DNA of 64,000 nucleotides from Bettongia penicillata ogilbyi. Lineage: Eukaryota > Chordata > Mammalia > Diprotodontia > Potoroidae. A model generated the notes under the pieces. It saw only the letters and a list, made by a program, of their open reading frames with translations, did not search any database and had not been told where the DNA came from. The translations under genes and the position numbers were made by a program. Below are positions 10,801 through 21,254 of the stretch, piece by piece. The stretch is from positions 4,986,715 through 5,050,714 of the forward strand of contig JAJHZJ010000009.1 of the NCBI GenBank assembly GCA_023548195.1, written 5' to 3'. How positions within the stretch are numbered: the first letter of the stretch is position 1; each line of letters begins with the position of its first letter.

Positions 10801-10804
10801 TCAA

Positions 10805-10980
10805 ATATTGCAATTCAGCAATTCAATACAAGTATTTCCTAAGAGCTACTATGAACTGAACAAGGCACAAAGTCACAATCTCTGTCCTCACGGAACACGC
10901 AATTGATTAGAAAAGATAAGATATAAATAAATCAACATAATGTAAGATATAATAATAAAAATATAAGGAAATATCAAACA
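10805..10980 (+). mobile_element. Old tail-family fragment
   Basis: 'caatacaagtatttcctaagagctactatgaactgaacaaggcac...ctctgtcctcacggaac' then an AT-rich end. Confidence 0.5.
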
Positions 10981-10999
10981 GAAATATGCATAATCTCCT

Positions 11000-11940
11000 C
11001 TAGGCTGAGTTTCATAAAAAAATGTTAAGGTTGAGTAGAACTTTAGCTGTGGATAAATAGAGGAAGGAAATGTATGCAGAATATTTGAAAAGAAGGATTT
11101 AATTTAATCTAGGAAATTTGGTAAAACATGAAAGAGGGATAGAAAGAGGGATGAATCAAAGGTGAATTGAAGTCTTCTAGCCTGAAAGTATGATTACATT
11201 GATCAAGACAAAGAAATTGAGAGGGTAAACTTCATTTAGAATGGAAGTTGATGAATTCTTTCCAGACCTGTTGAAGTTTAAGTACCAAGGTGTACAAGTT
11301 AGACTGTTTAGTAGAAAATGTGAACTGGGCATTGTCCAGGAACTTTTCCTTTGTTCTGAAAGTCTGGGTGCAAGAATTTTCCCGCTGATCAAGAAATTCC
11401 TTTGTCATTCTGCTTTTGCCACTCAACTATGTCAGCTTGAATAACTGCGGTTTCCATTGTGACCTAGGACCTCAATCATGCTTTCCTACCCCTTTTGTCC
11501 ACTCTTCTGTGTTCCTTTTCTTCTTTGTTCCCATGTCTGGTAGATAACTTAAGCAATCAAGGTGAAATGTGGGTAGGAACCTTAGACCAGAGATTTAAGG
11601 ATTATCCGCAGAGTAATGAAGGTTGAATCCATGAGAACTGAGGGAGCATAGAGACAGAACAGTAGATCAAATAAATGAGAACTTGAATGCTTACAACTAA
11701 GGGAAAGGAGAAAGACAAGAACATATCAAAAGAAAAATAGAAGAAATAATTGAAGATGTCAGAGAACCAAGGATAGTGTGGTATTTTAGAATTGATGAGA
11801 ATTTCTATTAGGAAGAAATAAAAATTGGGGTTATTCAGCAAAGATATCAAAGAAAATGTCTATTTGTAGGGGTCAAGGGAGGAGAGGTAGCAGAGTGGGG
11901 GAGATGATATTTTACTTTAGAAAGTACAAAGCAAGACAAA
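11000..11940 (+). other. Intron, nothing recognised
   Basis: Purine-rich AT sequence with chance open frames on both strands around 11,177-11,444; none shows domain features. Confidence 0.4.
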
Positions 11941-12089
11941 GGGCAAATGAGATGAAGCCTTGCATATAGTTAGAGAGCCATTGTTAGATTTGGGAAGGTC
12001 TAGATTCAAGTCTTGTCTCTGATACGTTTGTATAAGCATTTGAACCATGGTCGTCATTTAACTTTTCAAGGACTCCAGATAATTCTTCA

Positions 12090-13310
12090 AGATTCTAAAC
12101 AAGATATTAATTTTCATTGGTGGAGGGAGTTTGATCATGATATGCAGCAATCAGTTCCACTTATTTTGTTATTTTTTCTATTTACATTTCTGTAGTCATT
12201 TTATATATTGTTTTCCTGCTTCTGCTTGTTTCTCATGGTAGCAGTTCTTTTAATTCTTTCCATGCTTCTCTGTAGTCATCCTATTAATTTTATTTATAGC
12301 ACAGTGATATTCCATGACATTTATGTAACACCATTTGTTTAGTGATTCCCCATACGATGAGTTTCAGTTCTGTTTCGATTTCATTGTACTACAAAAAAAA
12401 AATAAGGCAGCTATAAATATTTTGACTTATTTTTGACTTTGTTTTTATCATTGAATTTTATGGGGTATATAACTGGCAATGGAATCTTTAGGTTTTTAGA
12501 AGGTATGGATGCTTTAATCCTGTATCTAAATTCTAAAATACTTTCTAGAATAGTAGAACCATTTACATCTTTCCCAATGAACTAGTGTACATATTTTTCC
12601 CATAGCCCTTCCAAAATTTCTTCCAGTCTTTATCAATAAACTTCTTGTGAAGTGAAGCCTCAGAATTGTTTGATTTGCATTTACCTTTGTCTAATTAATG
12701 ATTTGGAACAATTTTCCATGAAGTTCTTAATAGTTTTCAATTTTTTTGAGAATTCTATTTTCATATCTTTATCTATTGGAGAACAGCTTTTAGTCTTATA
12801 TGTTTTTGATAGTTTTCCATAATATCTTGATAGCAGACTCTTAGTGATACTTGATATAAAGATTATTTCCACATAATTTACCTTCTTGTCCTAGTTGTAT
12901 TACTTTGTTCAAATAAAATTTTTCAGTTCACATAATCTAAATTAGCTATTTTATTGTTTGTAAAAGTAAAGTCTAGATTTCTCTTCCTTGTTTGGGTAAG
13001 AATTCACCTCCTAGCCATAGCTATGAAAGGTACTAGATCAGATTCTGTTCTAATTATTTTTTTAATATCATGAATATTAAAGTTCAGATCATGTACCCAT
13101 TTTTTATTTGTTGTGATATATGGCATAAATTTAATTTCTGCCAAAATGACTAATTTTGCTTTCTGATAGATTGCTACCCCTCTACTCCTTAGCAGAGTGA
13201 TATTGATGAGTTGACATGGCCAACCTTGTTTAAGAGCCTGTCTGAATTTAGCTAGGCTGGTCCTCAGATCATTCTTGAGTTTCTTCTTGATGGGTCCCAT
13301 ACCGGAAGGT
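12090..13310 (-). mobile_element. Old antisense L1 fragment (ORF2 3' part)
   Basis: The plus strand follows, in order and with heavy divergence, the reverse of marsupial L1 ORF2: 'atagcacagtgatattcc', 'gataacaggcagctataaatattttgac'-like text at 12,400, 'gaatctttaggtttttag', 'cccaatgaactagtgtacat', 'gatttgcatttacctttgtctaat', 'tattggagaacagctttta', 'gatcatgtacccat', 'ggcataaatttaatttctgcc'. Many stops; no usable frame remains. Confidence 0.65.
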
Positions 13311-13444
13311 TTTTCAAATTAATAGAACTTGCCAACTTTTGTTCCCAGGCTTCCTTTATGTCTCAATAAGATATTAGAGTATGATTGGAGCAAAAGAATA
13401 ATGCTGATATCAGCCACCACAACTATGTCTTTATCACTTTAGAG

Positions 13445-13685
13445 GTAGGTAGGTGGTATAGGGGATAAAGCACAGGGCCTGGAGTGAGGAAAACATGAAT
13501 TCAAATATGGCCTCAGACTTTTACTTGCTGTGTGACCCTGGGCATGTCACTTAACTCCTGTTTTGCTTCAGATTCCTTGTTTGTAAAATAGGGACGACAA
13601 AAGCACCTATCTCACAAGGTTGTTGTGACAATCAAACGAGGTAGTCATTGCAATGTCCCTAGCACATAGTAAGTATAAATGTTAA
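13445..13685 (+). mobile_element. CORE-SINE (MIR/THER2-like), near full length
   Basis: 'gtggtataggggataaagcac' head, 'gtgtgaccctgggcatgtcacttaa', CORE, 'ctatctcacaaggttgttgtgac' and 'agcacatagtaagtataaatg' end. Confidence 0.75.
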
Positions 13686-13694
13686 CTATTACTA

Positions 13695-14040
13695 TAATAT
13701 TAAGGTTTGCAAGGCACTTTACATATTGTAATCTCATTTGTTTTGTGCCCTATGAAGCAGATGCTATTTTTATTGCTAGTTCACAAATAAGGAGCTTGAA
13801 CCTGAGAGAGGGCAAGTACCTGGACCATAGTTCTATGTGTCTAAGGTGGACTTCTATCCCAAGTGTTCTTGACTTCAAGTCAAACTCTTTACCTACTACA
13901 CCAGGGGTGGGAAAACTGTGACCTCAAGGCCCCATGTGGTCCTCTAGGTCTTCAAGTGCAGCCCCTTGACTGAATCCATGATTCATTTCTGCTGTTTCAA
14001 GGTTGCGGGTTCCCCACCCCTGTACTACACCATGCTCCTT
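13695..14040 (-). mobile_element. MIR-type SINE split by a hAT element
   Basis: Antisense MIR: 'aaggtttgcaaggcactttacatattg', 'ttgctagttcacaaataaggagcttgaacctgagagag', 'gacttcaagtcaaactctttacctactacacca'. Its last bases 'tactacaccatgctcc' resume at 14,023 after the 121-bp insertion at 13,902-14,022. Confidence 0.7.
13902..14022. mobile_element. Non-autonomous hAT-type element (MITE), 8-bp target-site duplication
   Basis: Starts CAGGGGTGGGAA and ends with the inverted form (TTCCCCACCCCTG). The interior is 'ctgtgacctcaaggccccatgtgg'. The flanks are identical TACTACAC at 13,894-13,901 and 14,023-14,030, the 8-bp duplication size of hAT transposition. No transposase frame. Sibling copies: 52,494-52,673 (fuller) and 19,524-19,559 (one end only). 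Confidence 0.85.
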
Positions 14041-14219
14041 TTTAGGAAGTATTTTTAAGTCCCTGTTTTTTAAAAAAAGAGGTTTATAAGTGTAATTTGA
14101 TTATATTAATAGAAATCTGAGCAGTTAGAATGATCATTCCAGATGAAATATTGAATTTTGCTTTAATTTTGTCCATTCAATTGCTTAACTTTACAGTAAA
14201 ACAGTCAGAAAAAGCAGAC

Positions 14220-14509
14220 TTACATCCATAGCCAGAGAAAGAAATATGGGGTCTGAACACAGATCAAAGCATCCTATTTGCTCTCTTTGCCTGTTTTGTT
14301 TCGTTTTTTTCTTTCTCATGGTCCCCCCATTCATTCTAATTCTTCTGTACAATATGACATGGGAACATGGGTATAATAGGAATGTATATGTGGAGCCTGT
14401 GTCAGATTGCATGCTGGCTTGGGGAGGGGAAAGAAGAGGGAGGCGGAGAAAATTTAAAACTTATGAAAGTGAATGTTGAAAACTAAAAGTAAATTAACTA
14501 ATTACTTTT
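14220..14509 (+). mobile_element. 5'-truncated L1 3' UTR insertion with target-site duplication
   Basis: 'ttacatccatagccagagaaagaaa', 'catggtccccccattcattctaattcttctg', 'ataggaatgtatatgtggagcctgtgtcagattgcatg', a G-rich block and 'gaatgttgaaaactaaaag' tail. AAAAAGCAGAC (14,209-14,219) and AAAAAGCAGGC (14,510-14,520) flank it with one mismatch. Confidence 0.75.
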
Positions 14510-14914
14510 AAAAAGCAGGCATAAAAATATACTTAGCAACGATTATTCACATTTGCTACTATTGACCAGTATTTCACTTCAAAGAATCTAGGAGTTCACC
14601 GATAAACTGTAAAGTAGTAATAACTCTTCCCCTTTGGGCATGCATTATCCTTAAAGTGTTTTTAAGAAGAATGGTAATGATCAGCATTTCAAAGGTCAAA
14701 AAACAGAGATTGCAATTTTCAAAGCTTTTACATTAATGTCCTTCCTATTTTCTTTCTTGGGAATATTGTCATCTTCTCAATATCTGGTACTCTATGGGTA
14801 TTTTTTTACTACCAATGTGCTAGGCACATTTGGATTGAGGGAAAAAGAAACAATGATTCTAGGAAACATATGTGCTGTGACCCACGAATGACAATACTGA
14901 AATGTATGCAGCAA

Positions 14915-15125
14915 TTTATAATTACAATACATTTCCCCTTAATTGTATTTGATCTTTACAACAGTCTTGTGAACGTGGTAGTACAAATATTCTAATTCCT
15001 ATTACAAGAGAAGACCCAGGCACAAGAGTCGTGATGACATGATTTACTTGAGGCTACACAATGACAAAGTTCACTAAGTACATTATGTTAGTTTGACTTC
15101 ATATTCAGCCAAAGTTTCTAACTAC
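14915..15125 (-). mobile_element. MIR-type SINE, degraded
   Basis: 'tgtatttgatctttacaacagtcttgtgaacgtgg', then 'agagaagacccagg' and a 3' part with 'tgacttcatattcagcc'. Confidence 0.5.
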
Positions 15126-15299
15126 GAAAAGCACTTATACCCAAGGTTTCGAGGCATGACTGACCTTCACTTGAAGTTTCTAGGCACTATTCTTTTTTCT
15201 CATTAATTCATTTCATAATTTATTATACCCTATATTTTAAAGTTTACCATCAATTGAAGGGATATTCAATCACTTGATATGACTTGATTCCATTTAATA

Positions 15300-15482
15300 C
15301 AAGGGAAAGGACATGAAATTAGAGAACCTAGGTTCACCTCACACTCTTAATACCTACTATCTACATGACCTCAATGTGACCAAAGTTCCCTGGATCTCAG
15401 TTTCCTCATCTGTAACATTAGATGAAATGACCTCTAAAATCCCTTCTAGATCTAGCTCTGTTATTCTATGTTTAAAGCTTCC
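15300..15482 (+). mobile_element. MIR/THER-type CORE-SINE
   Basis: 'gaaattagagaacctaggttcacc', 'ctggatctcagtttcctcatctgtaac', 'gaaatgacctctaaaatcccttctagatct'. Confidence 0.65.
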
Positions 15483-15499
15483 CTATTGTCCAGAGGCTA

Positions 15500-15975
15500 G
15501 CTACAAAAAGTTAAAGGCAATTAGGTGACATAGTGGATATAGGGAAGCCTGAGGAAACAATGATATTTACCATCACTGAGCGGATTTAAGTTTGTAAAGA
15601 CAATGACAGACAGGAAGTGTTCTGGAGTCAGCTTTCAGGAAAGGCAATTGTTTAAATTTCATTGTGAGCATATACAACTTGGAAATCAGTATATGCTACA
15701 AATCTGGACTTGATATAGTATTTTCTCCATTGTCTAGATTTAGAAAAGTGATGGAAGAAAAGTAAATAATGCAAGTTAAACTTAAAAATATGTCATGTAT
15801 ACATTTTTTTTTTTGGTGAGCTGGTTTTTAAACATCTACCAACATACCCTTGTTTATAGAAACTAATAAATAATTCCTATAAACTATAGCAAGGTAGCTC
15901 AAGGATTTGCCAGGTATGATGAGCAAAATCTCAAGGCATTCGGCCTATGACCTAGACAGGAAATAATAATTTTCA
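15500..15975 (+). other. Intron, nothing firm
   Basis: A possible SINE head ('caattaggtgacatagtggatatag') at 15,518-15,543 is too short to call. The remainder is unremarkable. Confidence 0.35.
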
Positions 15976-15979
15976 TCAT

Positions 15980-16215
15980 AGAAGAGCTAGATGGCACAGT
16001 GGACAAGGTGCTGCACGTAAGTGAAAGAGACCCGAGTTTGAACATAACTGCAAATACTGTGAGCTGTGTGACTGTGGGTAAGTCACTTAACCTCCCGAGG
16101 TGGCAATTTCTTCATCTGTAAAATGGGGATAATAATAGTACCTGTCTCACAGGATTGTACAGAGGAGCAAATAATATAATAATATATGTAAAGTGCTTTG
16201 AGTACCCCAAAGAAC
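15980..16215 (+). mobile_element. CORE-SINE (MIR/THER2-like)
   Basis: 'agagctagatggcacagtggac' head, 'gtgtgactgtgggtaagtcacttaacc', 'catctgtaaaatggggataataatag', 'tgtaaagtgctttgagta'. Confidence 0.75.
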
Positions 16216-16340
16216 AATATGCATACTATCAGATTTAGAAGATTCTTTAGGGGTCATCTAATTTAGCCACTTTAATGGTGCCAGGTAACTCACCAGTCAT
16301 CCAGCCTCTGCTTGAAGACTTCTATGAATATGAAACTTCA

Positions 16341-16496
16341 GAGAGAGAGAGACGGAGACACAGAGAGAGACAGAGAGAAACAGAGAGAGAGAGATGGAGG
16401 GATAGTGAGAGGGAGGGAGGGAGAGAGGGAGAGGGAGAGGGAGAGAGACAGAGACAGAGACAGAGAGACAGAGAGGGGGGGGAGATAAAGAGAGAG
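16341..16496. repeat. (GA)n / (GAGACA)n polypurine tract
   Basis: 156 bases of almost pure purine on the + strand, with GA, GAGACA and GGGA sub-repeats and a run of eight G at the end. The open frame across it (Arg/Glu-rich) is a product of the repeat. Confidence 0.95.
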
Positions 16497-16504
16497 CTTT
16501 GTTT

Positions 16505-16640
16505 CTAATTGTTTAATTCAGTTAAACAAGCCTTTATTAAGTGCCTGCTACATGCAGGGCACTATGTTAGTCACTAGGGGAAAAGAAAGACAAAAACAAA
16601 ACATCCTCTGCCCTTAAGAAGTTTCTATTACACTGGATGA
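16505..16640 (+). mobile_element. Tail-family element
   Basis: 'aacaagcctttattaagtgcctgctacatgcagggcactatg', 'catcctctgcccttaagaag'. It starts right at the polypurine tract. Confidence 0.6.
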
Positions 16641-16884
16641 TTAGAGGAGAGGGATGGGGCAAGGACAATATTTAAAGAGAAAAGCAAACTCAAAATGTAT
16701 AAAGTCAATGCAAAGTAATTTGGGGGAAGGGCTGTAGGGAGAACTACCACCTTTGTCAATAAGATTTCCCTAATATTAAATCAAAATCTACTCTTAATTT
16801 TTATTCGTTGGTCTTAGTTCTGCCTTTCTAGAAACTTTACCATGGTGTGCTGGTTGCTTACTTAAACTACCTACCAGGTGTACA

Positions 16885-16970
16885 GACAGAATGAATAAAA
16901 GAGCGTTTATTAACTACTTACTGTGTACCAACCCCCTGTGCTAAATGCTAAGGACAGAAAAGGATTATCC
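16885..16970 (+). mobile_element. Tail-family fragment
   Basis: 'gagcgtttattaactacttactgtgtacc...tgctaaatgctaaggac'. Confidence 0.55.
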
Positions 16971-16974
16971 ATAG

Positions 16975-17525
16975 GAGACTGTGAGAGATGTCAGAGCGTG
17001 CAGCATGGTGCAGTACATATGAGAGTATGAAGGAACAGGACCGTGCCTTGTCTGGGAGAGGCAGAAGAGAGCACATGCACAGAAGGAGGCAAAAGGGAGC
17101 ATGAAAGGTAAACAGCAGGAAGAAGCTTCAGACTTGGAAAAGATGCAGGCTACGTTTGTCACAAAGGAAAAAGCTTTATTCTAGGTACACAGGGAAAAGG
17201 AGAGAGAAAGAACCAAACCAAACAGGGCAATAAATGTACTAAAGATGGAAGCCGTATCCTAAAAATACACTTCAGGAGTGCTACCGAGAGCCCAAGCAGA
17301 GCAGAAAAGACAAAGAAAAAAGAAACAAGAGCCAAAGTAGAAAGAAAATGAACAATTTGGAGGGAAAATTTGAAGGACTATTTAATTACACATGTGGGTC
17401 AAGTGCAACTGAATGTTGGGATATTTCATGTCATTTGCATAAAAACACAGAAATTATAAGAAGTCCTTGAGGGTAAGTGATTGTGTTTTAGCCCTTCCAA
17501 GTCTCATAAGTTAAGGAATGATCAC
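16975..17525 (+). other. Intron, purine-rich, nothing recognised
   Basis: No element identified. Confidence 0.35.
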
Positions 17526-17529
17526 TGGA

Positions 17530-17705
17530 TGGATCATAGATCTGGAGCTTGAAAGGACTTCAGAGGCCATCTAATTCAAACCCCCTCACTTTACAGATAA
17601 GGAACCTGAGATACACTGAGGTTTTTTGACCTGGCTAAAGTCACACAGGTAGTAAGTGTCAGAGGCAGGATTTGAACTCACCACTCTCTCTTGTATGATG
17701 ATTTT
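17530..17705 (-). mobile_element. MIR-type SINE
   Basis: 'tagatctggagcttgaaaggacttcagaggccatctaattc', 'actttacagataaggaacctgag', 'gtcacacaggtagtaagtgtcagaggcaggatttgaac'. Confidence 0.7.
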
Positions 17706-17734
17706 TCCAAGACTGGGCACCTAGTACATAGAAT

Positions 17735-17870
17735 TATAAAAACTTTTTGCTGGAAGAGAACTTTTTACATTATCTAGTCTCAATCTCCTCATTTTGATTA
17801 AGGCATAGATAAAGATCCTGAGAATAATTGAATTCCCCAAGACCCACAAAGTTAGTATGTGCCAGGTGCT
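17735..17870 (-). mobile_element. MIR-type fragment
   Basis: A more decayed version of the preceding pattern: 'agaattataaaaac', 'ttatctagtctcaatctcctcattttgat', 'ttagtatgtgcc'. Confidence 0.5.
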
Positions 17871-17879
17871 AAATAAATA

Positions 17880-19005
17880 AGTGCTAATTAATCAAAGGCA
17901 ATATATGCATCTCACTGGACTTCCAACAAGCATAAGTAGGCTCAAATTTGATATAAGAAGTTAGGCTGTACATAAAAAAAAAAAAAAGATGATGTTTGGT
18001 CCACAAACAGAACTTGGGGCTTTGCCAATTGCATGAGAGCCACTGAGAATGGAAAATTTGCCTCACGAAGATAATGAGGCTGTTGAAAAAATATGTGGGG
18101 TCTGTGTGGAACAGTGGGAATATTATAGGGAGAACTGCTGAGCAGGCACAGGTTGACCTAAACAATCACCAAGGTTCCTTCCGAATCTTAGATCCTGTGA
18201 TGTTTATTTTAAAAGGATGTGTGTTTTTTTGTTTTTAACCTGGAGACTTCAGTTTCCCATTCGGCAGAGAGTCCAGATCCAGAAGTGACAGGAAAGTAAT
18301 AAAAGAACAAAATTACTTCAAGTCTGCTTGTAAAAACATGGGGTTAAAAAAAGATTCTGATTTAGACATACATAATCATTATTTTGAAATACTTAAAAAA
18401 AGAATATATTGTTCAAATTGACTGGATTGATATTTGACAGAACGGGAATAAAAATGGGAGTCTGTGTCTTTTCTAATCATGCAATTGTAAGTAAAAATGG
18501 ATTTCTTTGAGCAGAAAAGTTGGGCCAAAAAAAAGTGAATCCTTCTCAAATCACGTTTGGGCAGAAGACACAACAAAAGCAATATACAAGGTAGTGAGGA
18601 GCTCTGTTGCCAAAGTATGAAGGAACATTTTGAGAAGGAGCTTGAAACAAATTCTCCAGGGAAGGAAAGGAGCAGTGGAAGGTTTTAAAGAGTAGAATAG
18701 ATGTTCAGAGCTGAAAATAAACTAATGGGGAACAGAGGCAAGGAGATAAATGGAATGAAAGCAGAAACAGGAAGAGGCAAAGAGTGGCATGATTGGAAGG
18801 AAGGACCAACTCTTGTGTGGCTTTAGACAAGTCACAGGATGCTTGTGAGCTGCACTTCACAGTCTGTGGCCTAGAGGGCTGGTGTCATCGATTTTTCAAG
18901 TTCCTTCCAGCAGTAAAGATCTACAGCTCTTCTTCTAAATCCATCTACATGAGTGAAGTCTTCACTAGTAAAATTAAGAGATGAGAGGAAAATAATAATA
19001 GAAAT
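17880..19005 (+). other. Intron, nothing recognised
   Basis: About 1.1 kb without a recognisable element. There are A-runs at 17,974 and T-runs near 18,220. Confidence 0.35.
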
Positions 19006-19009
19006 AATT

Positions 19010-19228
19010 AGGATAGTATTTAATGCTTGAAGGTTTGCAAAGAACTTTACCAATATATCATTTTATCCTTTTAATAGCTATATGTGATAAGTGCTGTTAT
19101 TATTCCTATTTTACAGATGAGGAAACTGAGATAGTGTCACAATATGTCTGAGTATGTGTCTGAGGAAGGATTTGAATTCAGGTCTGCCTAACTCAGGGCT
19201 CCTCCCTATGCACTGCCTCTGCCCCCTA
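19010..19228 (-). mobile_element. MIR-type SINE
   Basis: 'gcttgaaggtttgcaaagaactttacc', 'tattttacagatgaggaaactgag', 'gaaggatttgaattcaggtc'. Confidence 0.7.
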
Positions 19229-19239
19229 ATGCCTTTAGC

Positions 19240-19378
19240 ATGAAGTTGCCTCAGTTTCTTTATCTGTAGCTAGAGAAGGAAATGGTAAACCACTCCAGTA
19301 TCTTTGCCAAGAAAATCCCAAATGGAATCATAGAGAGTCGGACAGGATTGAAAGAACTGAACGACATTTGGATAAACA
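19240..19378 (+). mobile_element. 3' half of a tRNA-headed marsupial SINE
   Basis: 'tgcctcagtttctttatctgtag', 'gagaaggaaatggtaaaccactcc', 'ctttgccaagaaaatcccaaatgg', 'gaaagaactgaacgac'. The tRNA head is missing. Confidence 0.75.
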
Positions 19379-19523
19379 GTATGCGTCCTATTGGAAGCTG
19401 GATTTATAGTCAGACTTTTATTTAAATTTCAACTTTCCTCCTTAGCACCTACTTGACCTTAGCCAAATTACTTCCTCTCTGTAGGTCTGTTGCCTCATCT
19501 GTAAAATGAAGTCTTTGGCCTAA

Positions 19524-19559
19524 CAGGGGTGGGAACCTGCAGCCTCAAGGCCCCTAGAT
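19524..19559 (+). mobile_element. One end of the CAGGGGTGGG hAT-type element
   Basis: 'caggggtgggaacctgcagcctcaaggcccc' matches the left end of the elements at 13,902 and 52,494. It then stops where another element begins. Confidence 0.65.
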
Positions 19560-19564
19560 CAAGG

Positions 19565-19745
19565 GCTTTTAACCTGGAAATCATGAACTTTTTTTTTTTT
19601 AACATTTTGGTAACTGTATTTCAATATAATTGGTATCTTTATAATCCTGTGTATCTCATTGTGCATTTAAAGAAATATTATTCTAAGAAGGGGCCAGTTG
19701 GTTTCACCACACTGCCAAAAGGGTCCATGACCCAAGAATTCCTAG
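19565..19745 (+). mobile_element. Palindromic 'gtccatgacc' DNA element (hAT-like, non-autonomous)
   Basis: 'ggcttttaacctggaaatcatgaac', 'ggtaactgtatttcaatataattgg', 'attattctaagaaggggcc', 'ctgccaaaagggtccatgaccc'. The same order occurs at 20,582, and inverted at 56,870 and 60,373. Confidence 0.55.
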
Positions 19746-20581
19746 ACTAGGTGACCCCCAAGGTGGTTTCCATCTGAGACTGGAAAAGGAAGGAAAATGT
19801 TTCATCTATTATCTTATTAAATTATCAAAGTACCCTTGACAAGGTAGGCAGAACTGGCTTGTTTATTTTCTTTTCATAAACTGGCCAACTCAGACAGATG
19901 TAGGGACTTACTTCATGATGGGAGAAGGAGGGGAGGGGGCAGGTTTTCCATTACGTTACACATCCTTAGTATTAAGTATTCAACAATTTTTTTTGGCTGA
20001 TGAATTCATTGATTGATGAGGGTTCAGTGGTCTCTAACTTGATTCCAATGAATATTTAAGGATTCCTTGAGCTATTGTTTGTGTAAATAGATAAAATTTC
20101 ACTTGAGATGTAGAGGGAAAACTGAATGAGGTAGGAGAAGGGATGGTGCTTTGAGAAATTTGAGAAAATATAGATCGCACTAACAGAACAAGCCTAAGGA
20201 GGAAGATCTTATGAGTTTACATCATAAAGCTTTGTGAAGTACAGACCGTAATTTTTTTTCTTCAGATTTATATAAAAGGCTAAATGTCAGGCATAGAACT
20301 CAAATATGGGATTGTTAGAAATATCTTCTCCCTTTGATAACTAGGCTTATTAGGATAGAATAAGTAGAATGTTCAAAGTTTTCCTGGAGTGTGGATTTGG
20401 TGGGTTAATTTTCCAAAATAGAGGTTCTGGGACTCTAGATATGAGTGGTAAACAGTCTAAAAGGTACGAGTTAGAAGGGGCATCTGAGGCTATCTAGTCC
20501 AGAGTCCTGTAACACCAAACATCCAGCAGAGAACCATAGATAGATACACATACTCTCCACTGGCTGCCTAAATTAGGGAAG

Positions 20582-20762
20582 AGGTTCTCAACTAGGGATG
20601 CATGAACTTGTGTGTAAAAATATTTTGATATCTAAATTTCATTGTAATTGGTTTCCTCCATCATTTTATGCCTTTGATTTTATGCACTGAAAAATATTCT
20701 AAGGAGTCCATCAGTTTTGCTGGACTGTCAGAGGGATCCACAGAGCAAAGAGGCAAAGAACA
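20582..20762 (+). mobile_element. Palindromic 'gtccatgacc' DNA element, second copy
   Basis: 'gaggttctcaactagggatgcatgaactt', 'aaatattttgatatctaaatttcattgtaattgg', 'tattctaaggagtccatcagttttgctgg', 'gagggatccacag'. Confidence 0.6.
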
Positions 20763-20904
20763 TATGTCTTTGGGAGACTTGGGTAATATAACAGTGCCCT
20801 CCTCCCCATTCCCACTGTGCCACCTAGCTGCCCTTAATGTGGGATTGTAGTTGAGACTTAAAGGAAGCCAGGGAGGTCAATAGTTGGAACAGAGGAGGAA
20901 GAGA

Positions 20905-20965
20905 GTTCCAGCATGAGTGCTGGACTTGTAATTAGGAAGACCTGAGTTCAGATTTGGCCTAGGTT
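20905..20965 (+). mobile_element. SINE 5' fragment
   Basis: 'gcatgagtgctggacttgtaattaggaagacctgagttcagatttggcc' is the head of a CORE-SINE whose 3' part is absent. An inverted SINE follows at 21,016. Confidence 0.6.
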
Positions 20966-21011
20966 TTTGATGTTTCCAGATCCTGGCTAGCAAATCCTCA
21001 CGTTAATGCTC

Positions 21012-21250
21012 AATGTGTTGGTTGTTTAGTCATTTCGGTCATGTCTGACTCTTTGTGATCCCATGTAGGGTTTTCTTGGCAAAGATGCTAGAGTGGTTGG
21101 TCATTTCCTTCTCCAGCTCATCTTACAGAGGAGGAAACTGAAGCAAAATGGTTAAGTGACTTGCCTAAGGTCACACAGCTAGTTAGTGTCTGAAGCTGGA
21201 TTTGAACTTATATCTTCCTGACTATAGGATACTGCACCATCTACCTGTGT
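21012..21250 (-). mobile_element. tRNA-headed marsupial SINE (SINE1_MD/Mar1 type)
   Basis: Full-length reverse copy: 'ttggttgtttagtcatttcgg', 'gtctgactctttgtgatcccatg', 'gaggaaactgaagcaaaa', 'aaggtcacacagctagtta', 'tgcaccatctacctg'. Confidence 0.85.
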
Positions 21251-21254
21251 GGGT

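Larger units (their letters stand above)
19385..19785 (+). mobile_element. MIR/THER copy opened by later DNA-element insertions
   Basis: 'cctacttgaccttagcc' and 'ttgcctcatctgtaaaatgaagtctttggcc' precede the interruption. 'gactaggtgacccccaaggtggtttcc', the expected continuation, resumes at about 19,744. The ~220 bp between are the pieces at 19,524 and 19,565. Confidence 0.55.

Noticed and set aside
12301..12430. Possible small RNA gene in the T-rich stretch
   Set aside because: It lies inside the antisense L1 fragment and has no box elements or terminator of a Pol III gene.
16275..16508. 77-codon Arg/Glu-rich frame
   Set aside because: Product of the (GA)n tract.
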